DNA of 5,999 bases from a bacterium UBA6025 (GTDB lineage: Bacteria > Patescibacteriota > Saccharimonadia > Saccharimonadales > Saccharimonadaceae), in assembly GCA_002429375.1 (NCBI GenBank), contig DIZP01000014.1:29330-35328 (forward strand), in the 5' to 3' direction. Position numbers and translations under genes: made by a program. Each line of letters begins with the position of its first letter. The first letter of the stretch is position 1. The notes beneath the pieces are model-generated. The model saw only the letters and a list, made by a program, of their open reading frames with translations. It made no database searches and was not told the DNA's origin. Below, piece by piece: positions 1 through 5,087 of the stretch.

Positions 1-290
1 TTTGGATAGTCAAACGTCAGGCGACCATAATCGTCAGGCCCAACGAACTGGCGGTTCGGTTCCTTGTCACGTTGGGCGAACTTCAGCTCGTCGCTATCGG
101 CCTGTTCTTTCTTAGCAGTAATAACGGCTACGTTAACCTTACCGTCCACATTGGTCTTTTGTTCGGTGTAATTGAGAATTCCCCAGGCCGCTGCCGCAAT
201 GGCACCTAGGCTCAGGACGCTCAGGCCGATAGTCGCAATCAGCCAGCCGCTGACTGCTCCGCGCTCGTGTGTGTGTTTTGACAATATCAT
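1..290 (-). CDS. N-terminal part of a membrane-anchored extracytoplasmic protein (C-terminus outside window)
   Basis: The frame opens with ATG at 290-288 and stays open for 96 codons to the left edge, so the stop and C-terminus are missing. Residues 1-15 are polar with basic residues, and residues 16-40 form one long hydrophobic helix rich in Ala, Leu and Ile. This predicts an N-in signal anchor with the rest outside the membrane. I see no lipobox cysteine or clear signal peptidase site. Residues 41-80 are charged linker, followed by 'QFVGPDDYGRLTFDYP'. From memory, a similar glycine/tyrosine followed by 'FDYP' (often then KTWS) occurs in small secreted proteins common in Saccharibacteria, resembling PsbP-like folds; this is recollection, not a search. 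The start is supported by a TTTACA/TATAAT promoter ending 6 nt before the ATG and by the lack of any SD. It is downstream of the methyltransferase gene but has its own promoter. Function is unknown. Confidence 0.8.
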   Translation of the reverse strand, partial: MILSKHTHERGAVSGWLIATIGLSVLSLGAIAAAAWGILNYTEQKTNVDGKVNVAVITAKKEQADSDELKFAQRDKEPNRQFVGPDDYGRLTFDYP

Positions 291-296
291 AGCGTC

Positions 297-325
297 ATTA
301 TACTTGCGCTTATGTAGCCTGTAAA
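297..325 (-). promoter_or_regulatory. Sigma70-type promoter of the left-edge gene, leaderless geometry
   Basis: On the minus strand, TTTACA (325-320) is followed by a 17-nt spacer and a perfect TATAAT (302-297). One mismatch separates the -35 box from consensus. Transcription would begin about 7 nt after the -10 box, at or beside the A of the ATG at 290, so the mRNA should have essentially no 5' leader. The -35 box lies inside the last codons of the upstream methyltransferase gene. No SD motif lies between the -10 box and the ATG. Confidence 0.75.
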
Positions 326-822
326 GGATAGAAGGTGTACAAATAATATGCTCCGACTGCTACATCGGGTTCCAAGCCAGTCAGAACGTTACCATAGCTG
401 ATGTAGCGCAGTGGACGCTGCAGCCGATTCGCCTCGTTCTGTATCTTATTAATCATTTTTTTTACATACGGCGTCGCCGTAAAAGCATACACGACCGTTG
501 TCGTTTCGGGCAGTGGTGTCAACCAAAAATCAACCAACCTCACAGTGATACGGTCGTCATAACGTGAGAGCCAGCGGGAAACAGCTACCAGTAATGGATT
601 GAGCTCGTAACCAATGGCCTGTGCGCCACGTTCGGCCGCCAAACGTAAAACAATTCCGTCACCACTCCCCACATCGACCAGAACATCTTTGGAACCAAGC
701 GGGTACAGTTCGTCAAATGCTTGCCGCACATAACGTTTTTGGCTGGGAACATAGGGAGCGCCACGAAATACAATCGAACCGAATAGTAGGATGACTACTC
801 CAACGATCCATCCCCAAATCAT
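310..822 (-). CDS. Membrane-anchored SAM-dependent methyltransferase, FAM173/ATPSCKMT-like
   Basis: This is a 170-residue protein. Residues 2-19 form a hydrophobic N-terminal helix. Residues 21-30 (GAPYVPSQKR) match the short 'P-hydrophobic-VPS' entry motif of the FAM173 family. SAM-binding motif I follows as VDVGSGDG (49-56), with the acidic post-I motif in GYELNP (71-76, Glu73) and a later Asp in VDFW (97-100). The order VPS, V-D-x-GSGDG, GYELNP is diagnostic of FAM173 proteins, whose mitochondrial members trimethylate a lysine on the ATP synthase c subunit. The substrate here is unknown; a membrane protein lysine is plausible because of the anchor. The gene is last in the operon with xseA/xseB. 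Its ATG directly abuts the xseB stop (TAGATG) in the same frame, and GAGG at 831-828, 5 nt upstream inside xseB, serves as SD. The stop is TAA. Family assignment is firm; the precise role is inference. Confidence 0.85.
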   Translation of the reverse strand: MIWGWIVGVVILLFGSIVFRGAPYVPSQKRYVRQAFDELYPLGSKDVLVDVGSGDGIVLRLAAERGAQAIGYELNPLLVAVSRWLSRYDDRITVRLVDFWLTPLPETTTVVYAFTATPYVKKMINKIQNEANRLQRPLRYISYGNVLTGLEPDVAVGAYYLYTFYPLQAT

Positions 823-1029
823 CTAGACCTCGCTATCAAACTTCTGTTTGACGATTTGAATGTCATTTTTGAGCGCCTTCAAATCTTTTTCGATGCTTTC
901 CGCCAGGGTTTCGGCTTCCTTGAATTTATCAAGGGCCGTTTCGAGAGAGAACTCATCGCTATCAAACCACGCGACAAGGGCGGATAATTCGGCTGTTTTT
1001 TCTTGAATGGTTTTATTTGGTGTGGACAT
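823..1029 (-). CDS. xseB: Exodeoxyribonuclease VII small subunit
   Basis: This 68-residue protein is slightly shorter than typical XseB (about 70-80). It is almost wholly helical and charged. After a short N-terminal tail it follows the family pattern: a leucine-spaced first helix, 'FDSDEFSLETALDKFKEA' (around 23-40), then a second long helix ending in Lys-rich residues. XseB forms helical hairpins that bind the helical region of XseA and is required for processive degradation of single-stranded DNA into oligonucleotides by exonuclease VII. Its ATG lies inside the end of xseA, with a 17-nt overlap in another frame. AGAGG at 1040-1036, 6 nt upstream, is a good SD, so it is both translationally coupled and able to initiate by itself. 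Its TAG stop is immediately followed, in frame, by the ATG of the methyltransferase. Identification rests on both the sequence pattern and adjacency to xseA. Confidence 0.93.
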   Translation of the reverse strand: MSTPNKTIQEKTAELSALVAWFDSDEFSLETALDKFKEAETLAESIEKDLKALKNDIQIVKQKFDSEV

Positions 1030-2104
1030 CTTTTACCTCTGCTTTAATTATAGCCTTAATAGTTTCAATCTCAATCATAGCCCCGACCTTTTGTGCGCCC
1101 CTAATAAGGGCATAGCCCCTCGCAAGCACGGTGTGGGGATCAAGTTGCGTCAGGACACTGCGAATAGCGGACAGTTGTTCAACCCGCTGGTCTATTTTTT
1201 GTTCGGCTTTAACAAGCAGGTCAGACAGGGTGGTCCGCACGAGTATGGACTGTTGGTCGATAGCGCTCTCGACACGCGGTAACAGTGATTGTACCTGGTA
1301 CCTCGTGGCCCGAATAATCTCATGCTTGTCCGGCACGAGTATTTGGGCGGCGTTGCTGGGCGTTGCCGCTCGCACGTCAGCCGCCAAGTCGGCCAGGCTC
1401 TCGTCAATCTCGTGCCCTACCCCAACCAGCGTCGGTACGCGGCTGCCGGCAATCGCCCGAACCAGCTGTTCGTCATTAAAAGCCGACAAATCATCGGCGC
1501 TACCGCCACCACGAATCACGATGATGACTTCGGGCAACTCATCACGTTCATTAAAATAGTTCAGGGCACGGATAATTTGGTCGGGAGCGCTCGCCCCCTG
1601 AACCTGGACATGAGCGACATCAACCCGCAGACCGCCCCACCGATCATTCAAAATCTTTATAAAATCAGCGTATCCGGCCGACTGGGTGCTACTAATCACC
1701 GCCACGTGCTGCGGGATAGCTGGCAGACTGCGCTTTCGCGCTTCTAAAAAGAGTCCTTCCTTGTCAAGTTTTGCTTTCAAAAGTTCGAAACTTTTTTTGA
1801 GCGCGCCTTCCCCACTCGGCCGCACCGATTTCACCGTCAGGCTGAACTTACCCCACTGGGTGAGCTTTGGCGTTGCCGTGATAATAACCTTCATACCGTC
1901 TTCTATGGGCACTCTCAGCTGCCAGACGGTCATAAAACAACCGATACTGCCACCGGCATCTTTGATGTCGAAGAAAATAAATTTACCCTGGTTTACTTTA
2001 AACGAAGCGACCTCACCCTCTATCTCGACACTGGGATACGCATACTCAAGCGTCTGGTTGGTGACGGCGATAAAATCGCTGACGCTATATCGGATTTTTT
2101 CCAT
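1013..2104 (-). CDS. xseA: Exodeoxyribonuclease VII large subunit
   Basis: This 363-residue catalytic subunit of exonuclease VII acts on single-stranded DNA in the cytoplasm in repair and recombination. Residues 5-95 form the N-terminal OB-fold (YSVSDF at 6-11, VEIEGEVASFK at 26-36). The catalytic domain runs from about 120 to 255 and shows 'SAGYADFIKILNDRW' (142-156), RGGGSADDLSAFNDE (198-212) and VGVGHEIDESLADLAADVRAATPSNAAQ starting at 227. Asp147, Arg198, His231 and Asp234 line up, with a shift of 7-8 residues, with the E. coli residues I recall as essential (D155, R205, H238, D241). The C-terminal 'LDPHTVLARGYALI' (321-334) is also conserved. It is roughly 90 residues shorter than the E. 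coli protein (about 456); the shortfall is mainly in the helical region between about 260 and 318. The start overlaps the upstream gene by 20 nt and has no strong SD, so translational coupling is likely. The stop is TAA. Confidence 0.97.
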   Translation of the reverse strand: MEKIRYSVSDFIAVTNQTLEYAYPSVEIEGEVASFKVNQGKFIFFDIKDAGGSIGCFMTVWQLRVPIEDGMKVIITATPKLTQWGKFSLTVKSVRPSGEGALKKSFELLKAKLDKEGLFLEARKRSLPAIPQHVAVISSTQSAGYADFIKILNDRWGGLRVDVAHVQVQGASAPDQIIRALNYFNERDELPEVIIVIRGGGSADDLSAFNDEQLVRAIAGSRVPTLVGVGHEIDESLADLAADVRAATPSNAAQILVPDKHEIIRATRYQVQSLLPRVESAIDQQSILVRTTLSDLLVKAEQKIDQRVEQLSAIRSVLTQLDPHTVLARGYALIRGAQKVGAMIEIETIKAIIKAEVKDVHTK

Positions 2105-3119
2105 ACTTCACAATCGTTAGTTGATAGAACAAATAACCAAATATCACCGTTCCCATCAACAGCGTCACACGAGCAACCAACGTTCCCGCAATTGCCACAT
2201 CGGCCGGGACGCCCGCCGAGGCGAGAAAGGCAATCATAATCGCTTCATAAACACCGGTACCACCTGGCGTAACAGAGATGATACTGGCAATTGAGGCAAC
2301 ACCAAACGCTACGAAAAGGGTCGCTGGATTTACCCACGTCCCAAGGGCGAGAAAGCATATCACTAACAGAAAAACATCAGCCAGATTGACAAAAATGGCC
2401 CAGATGAGCGGACGAATCAACACCCTTTTATCTTGGCGGATTTCAAGATAGTCTTGATGGAGCTCTTCAAAAAAACTCTCAATTATTTCAAGTTTAAGTA
2501 CGTGCCGTTTTCTACCACGGGTCAGCTTTCCGATTATCTTATTCGTCGTTCGCGTCAGCCAGCCGGAAAAAAGAACCAATCGCTGTTTACTGCCAATGAT
2601 ATAGACTGTAAGAATAGTGCCGCCCACCGCCGCCAATACCAAGACAAAGCAAATAATGATGATAGTGCGATTAATTTGATGGTCAAACGCCAAAGCGATG
2701 ACCGCAATGACGAGAAGTAGCACAAAACTAATAAACGCCAGGGCAAACCGGACAATTTGCGCCATCGTCGCCCGGCCCGCTTTCACGCCGTGCCGACCAA
2801 GTACCCAACCCAGGTACGAAAAGCCTGCGGCTCCCCCGCTCGGTATGATGTGATTCACAAAGTTGAGCTCCAGCGCCATTCGGGTCATCGCCCAATGTGA
2901 GGTCGTCTTCAGATCGCCCTTTGAGCGAAGATAAGAAAAAATCATGGCGCCAATCGCGTAGTAGCTAAAAAATTGGACGGGAATAATCAGTGCTAGTATC
3001 CAAAAATTAATTGTACCGACCAAACCGAAGGCCTGGTCAATCTGTGGCCAGCCCAAATATATAACAAACCCGAGGAGAATGACCGTAATAACCGTTACCC
3101 AAGATCGAAATGACATCAT
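2085..3119 (-). CDS. Multispanning membrane protein, YbhN/UPF0104 (LPG-synthase TM-like, flippase-like) family
   Basis: This 344-residue integral membrane protein has about seven or eight hydrophobic segments: roughly 7-23, 38-62, 86-106, 121-145, 152-176, 236-261, 264-284 and 307-333. A basic, amphipathic cytoplasmic-type loop lies at 178-233 (RGRKRH near 201). Two family signatures are visible: PSGGAAGFSYLGW (93-105) after the second helix and SVTPGGTGVYEA (282-293), matching the P-x-P-G-G-x-G-x-x-E pattern of PF03706-type proteins. This family resembles the membrane half of MprF (lysyl-phosphatidylglycerol synthase/flippase), but no C-terminal aminoacyl-transfer domain is present. A lipid or polyprenol-linked transport role is only a guess. 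The start is the first of two ATGs (3119 and 3116), 8 nt after a TATAAT box with no SD, suggesting a leaderless mRNA. It is the first gene of a four-gene operon and overlaps xseA by 20 nt. The stop is TAG. Confidence 0.87.
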   Translation of the reverse strand: MMSFRSWVTVITVILLGFVIYLGWPQIDQAFGLVGTINFWILALIIPVQFFSYYAIGAMIFSYLRSKGDLKTTSHWAMTRMALELNFVNHIIPSGGAAGFSYLGWVLGRHGVKAGRATMAQIVRFALAFISFVLLLVIAVIALAFDHQINRTIIIICFVLVLAAVGGTILTVYIIGSKQRLVLFSGWLTRTTNKIIGKLTRGRKRHVLKLEIIESFFEELHQDYLEIRQDKRVLIRPLIWAIFVNLADVFLLVICFLALGTWVNPATLFVAFGVASIASIISVTPGGTGVYEAIMIAFLASAGVPADVAIAGTLVARVTLLMGTVIFGYLFYQLTIVKYGKNPI

Positions 3120-3127
3120 TACCGTAT

Positions 3128-3136
3128 ATTATAGCA
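3128..3136 (-). promoter_or_regulatory. Extended -10 promoter of the ybhN-like/xseA/xseB/methyltransferase operon
   Basis: On the minus strand, TGC (3136-3134) directly precedes a perfect TATAAT (3133-3128), forming an extended -10 element. I see no convincing -35 box at 16-18 nt spacing. The first ATG (3119) starts only 8 nt after the -10 box, so the transcript is expected to begin at or within a few bases of the start codon, without an SD. It is divergent from the promoter at 3158-3163 in the same 51-bp gap. Confidence 0.7.
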
Positions 3137-3157
3137 CCAAAAACACCTCTGGCGTCG

Positions 3158-3163
3158 TATAAT
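3158..3163 (+). promoter_or_regulatory. -10 box of the Trm11-like methyltransferase gene, leaderless geometry
   Basis: A perfect TATAAT lies 7 nt before the ATG at 3171. A start point 7 nt past the -10 box falls at 3170-3171, on the initiation codon itself. There is no SD and no clear -35 box or TG extension. The N-terminus (MYIALLGRQPALGIAELE) looks like the natural family start, so a later start is unlikely. This strengthens the leaderless reading. Confidence 0.65.
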
Positions 3164-3170
3164 AGACCGT

Positions 3171-4334
3171 ATGTATATAGCACTTTTAGGTCGTCAGCCC
3201 GCGCTTGGCATCGCCGAACTCGAACGAGTCTTCGGCGGTAATAACGTCACCCCACTTTCAAACTTAGCCGCCACTGTCGACACCGACAGGCTCGAAATTC
3301 AAGACCTCGGAGGCGCCCTTAAAGCCGGCGTCGTCACCATCGATATCACTTCCGGCGACTGGCATAAAGTGAATCAAAAAATTGTTCAGCACTACACCCG
3401 CGAATGGGCCGGCTTCGAAGGCAAGATAACGCTTGGCCTGAGTGCCTATGGCTTTGATGTTGACCCCCGTGAAGTCCAAAAAATTGGTCTTATCCTCAAG
3501 CAAAAGCTGAAGAAAACCGGTGGCAGCCTTCGCCTCGTCCCGAACCAAGAAGCTGCTCTGAGCACCGCGACGAGTCACCACAACAAGCTCGGCCTGGCCC
3601 CAAACAAAGTCGAGCTGCTAATCGTTCGATCAAAAAATGGTAAAATTATTATCGCCGAGAGTACCGGTGCTCAAAACATCACTGCCTATACAAAACGAGA
3701 CCAAGAACGCCCCAAACGTGATGCCTTCGTCGGTATGCTCCCACCAAAACTGGCCCAGATTATGATTAACTTGGCGCACCCTGCGCCTCACGCCCGTATC
3801 CTTGATCCTTTCTGCGGAACAGGGGTAATTCTGCAAGAGGCCGCCCTCCAGGGTTACGGTGTCTATGGAAGCGACCTGGCCGAAAAGATGGTCCGCTACA
3901 GCCGCGAAAACCTCAATTGGCTGGCCGACACGCATCACTTGCGCTTCGACTTCGACCTGCACGAAGGTGACGCTATGAACACCACATGGCAGCAGCCTAT
4001 CGACGCAGTTGTGGCCGAAACGTACCTCGGTCAGCCTTTCAGCGCGCCACCATCGCCTGCCAAGCTTGAAGAAGTCAGGAAGAACTGCAATCACATCCTG
4101 ACCGAGTTTTTAAAGAACCTCGCCCCACAGATTGAAAGCGGTACCCCGGTCTGTATTGCTATTCCCGCATGGCGCAGCAAGGAAGGCCATTTTACCCACC
4201 TGCCGCTTATCGCGACCATCGCCCAACTGGGCTTCAAACCGCACGAATTTAACAATATTTCACAAAATGATCTGTTGTACTTCCGCGAAGATCAGGTCGT
4301 CGCCCGCGAATTACTGACGCTGACCAAGATATAA
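3171..4334 (+). CDS. Trm11/TrmG10-like THUMP-type RNA guanine methyltransferase
   Basis: This 387-residue cytoplasmic protein has two parts. Residues 1 to about 165 form an N-terminal RNA-binding module resembling the ferredoxin-like/THUMP region of Trm11 and archaeal TrmG10, beginning 'MYIALLGRQPALGIAELE' and including KVELLIVRSKNGKIIIAEST (146-165). Residues from about 175 form a Rossmann methyltransferase. The link 'RPKRDAFVGMLPPKLAQIMI' (180-199) is highly characteristic of this family. Motif I is DPFCGTG (212-218), the post-I acidic residue is in GSDLAEKM (233-240), and the C-terminal LLYFREDQVVAREL (368-381) fits the family end. Family members make N2-methylguanosine at tRNA position 10, so a tRNA substrate is likely but not shown. 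The expected motif IV (D/N-P-P-Y) is replaced by AETYLG (282-287), which may change the active site. It is divergent from the exonuclease operon and upstream of rpmA, which has its own promoter. The stop is TAA. Confidence 0.87.
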   Translation: MYIALLGRQPALGIAELERVFGGNNVTPLSNLAATVDTDRLEIQDLGGALKAGVVTIDITSGDWHKVNQKIVQHYTREWAGFEGKITLGLSAYGFDVDPREVQKIGLILKQKLKKTGGSLRLVPNQEAALSTATSHHNKLGLAPNKVELLIVRSKNGKIIIAESTGAQNITAYTKRDQERPKRDAFVGMLPPKLAQIMINLAHPAPHARILDPFCGTGVILQEAALQGYGVYGSDLAEKMVRYSRENLNWLADTHHLRFDFDLHEGDAMNTTWQQPIDAVVAETYLGQPFSAPPSPAKLEEVRKNCNHILTEFLKNLAPQIESGTPVCIAIPAWRSKEGHFTHLPLIATIAQLGFKPHEFNNISQNDLLYFREDQVVARELLTLTKI

Positions 4335-4347
4335 CCCCTCGGGAGGC

Positions 4348-4376
4348 TTGACGCTCACCACTATATTTGGTACAAT
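4348..4376 (+). promoter_or_regulatory. Strong sigma70-type promoter of rpmA
   Basis: TTGACG (4348-4353), an exact 17-nt spacer and TACAAT (4371-4376) differ from consensus by one base each. TGG just before the -10 box adds an extended -10 element. The start point should be near 4383, giving a leader of about 30 nt. This is the best promoter in the window, as expected for a ribosomal protein gene. Confidence 0.85.
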
Positions 4377-4400
4377 CAGTTAGATTTTGTTATTAATTTA

Positions 4401-4413
4401 AAGGAGTTACTCC
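4401..4413 (+). promoter_or_regulatory. rpmA ribosome binding site inside a small inverted repeat
   Basis: AAGGAG (4401-4406) is a near-perfect SD 7 nt before the ATG at 4414. The core GGAG (4403-4406) can pair with CTCC (4410-4413) across a TTA loop, so the SD sits in a 4-bp GC-rich hairpin ending at the start codon. The SD itself is secure. Any regulatory effect of the hairpin is speculative, because such a short stem is only marginally stable. Confidence 0.8.
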
Positions 4414-4686
4414 ATGTCACACGTTAAAGCAGGTGGTTCAGCCAAAAACGTCCACAATAATGCCGGTCGCCGACTTGGTGTCAAGCGTTTTGGTGGCCAA
4501 ACAGTCCGTACCGGTGAAGTCCTGGTACGCCAAACGGGTTCAACTAAACTAGCCGGTCCTGGTACCTTCATCAGCCGTGACTTCACGATTCACGCCGCTA
4601 TCGACGGTGTTATCGGTTTCAGCAAAGTGCGTAAAAGCCGCTTCACTGGCAAAACGACTCCTCGCACCCAAGTCCACGTCGTCTAA
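4414..4686 (+). CDS. rpmA: 50S ribosomal protein L27
   Basis: The protein is 90 residues long, within the usual 85-95. It begins with MSHVKAGGSAKN (1-12), matching the classic M-A-H-K-K-A-G-G-S-x-x-N start whose flexible tail reaches the peptidyl-transferase centre. RRLGVKRFGGQ (19-29), GEVLVRQTGS (34-43) and the core beta-barrel ending near DGVIGF (65-70) also match. The N-terminus starts directly at the mature tail, with none of the cleavable extension seen in Firmicutes. L27 stabilises tRNA in the large-subunit P site. In most bacteria rpmA follows rplU (L21), but here the upstream gene is the Trm11-like methyltransferase, so L27 is a single transcription unit with its own promoter and terminator. 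The start is fixed by the SD at 4401-4406 and by the conserved N-terminus. The stop is TAA, with a TAA again in the next frame-aligned codon. Confidence 0.98.
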   Translation: MSHVKAGGSAKNVHNNAGRRLGVKRFGGQTVRTGEVLVRQTGSTKLAGPGTFISRDFTIHAAIDGVIGFSKVRKSRFTGKTTPRTQVHVV

Positions 4687-4703
4687 TAATATTGACGATT
4701 AAT

Positions 4704-4731
4704 AAATAACCTCCGTCACGGAGGTTATTTT
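4704..4731. terminator. Bidirectional intrinsic terminator between convergent rpmA and the right-hand gene pair
   Basis: A perfect 12-bp inverted repeat (4704-4715 with 4719-4730) encloses a TCA loop. The GC-rich core is ACCTCCG/CGGAGGT, flanked by A-rich sequence on the left and TTATTTT on the right. It therefore has a U-rich tail on both strands, ATTTTAA on the plus strand and TTATTTATTAA on the minus strand. It lies 17 nt after the rpmA stop and 19 nt after the stop of the convergent gene, so it most likely ends both transcripts. Confidence 0.88.
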
Positions 4732-4750
4732 AATGAGAACTATAAAAAAG

Positions 4751-5083
4751 CTAGGTTTGATTGCGCTGCCTTGCCATTGACTCAAGAGCGGCTCTGGCGA
4801 CGACCTCTTCCGGAACACCGCTCCGCGCTGCAATTCGCTTGATATCTCCGCCCGTGTATTCACCTGCCGATTCAGAGGGTTCTATTTTTAGAGTTTCAGC
4901 TACGGGACTGAATCCTGGTACATGATCGATAATTTCGACCGGTGCTGCCTGCCCTGTCTCAGCCGCACTATCAGCTTTCAGGCTCTCGGGGAGCTCAATC
5001 AAAGGCATGACAAGTCGTAACTCTGGCTTTGAATTCACTTGGGCAAATTCCGGTATTTCGATCCTAGTCGTTTCGGCTGTCAT
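4751..5083 (-). CDS. Hypothetical acidic protein with a disordered N-terminus and small helical C-terminus
   Basis: I do not recognise this 110-residue protein. Residues 1-72 are rich in Glu, Pro, Ala and Ser with few predicted helices (for example IEIPEF, PLIELPES and EIIDHVPGF), suggesting an extended or disordered tail. Residues 77-106 (GGDIKRIAARSGVPEEVVARAALESMARQR) look like two short helices with a turn at GVP. This resembles a helix-turn-helix or small helical interaction motif, but it is too short for a family call. There is no signal peptide or membrane segment, so it is predicted to be cytoplasmic. It lies 4 nt downstream of the longer coiled-coil gene. Its probable SD, TGAGG (5098-5094), sits within the last codons of that gene, 10 nt before the ATG, so the two are co-transcribed and probably coupled. 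The stop is TAG, followed by the shared terminator. Confidence 0.72.
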   Translation of the reverse strand: MTAETTRIEIPEFAQVNSKPELRLVMPLIELPESLKADSAAETGQAAPVEIIDHVPGFSPVAETLKIEPSESAGEYTGGDIKRIAARSGVPEEVVARAALESMARQRNQT

Positions 5084-5087
5084 AATT

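Noticed and set aside
1007..2120. Several open frames on the plus strand (1007-1282, 1131-1559, 1289-1747, 1686-2120) opposite xseA
   Set aside because: They lie wholly or almost wholly antisense to a gene with all exonuclease VII motifs, lack SD or promoter signals and have compositions typical of shadow frames.
2433..2755. Small frames on both strands within the YbhN-like gene
   Set aside because: They overlap transmembrane coding sequence with clear family motifs, and the translations have no plausible features.
3264..4094. Minus-strand frames 3264-3581 and 3630-4094
   Set aside because: They are antisense to the well-supported Trm11-like gene, with no family motifs and no initiation signals.
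4335..4347. Possible hairpin CCTCGGGAGG after the Trm11-like gene as a terminator
   Set aside because: The loop would be only 2 nt and no T-tract follows; the sequence adjoins the rpmA -35 box instead.
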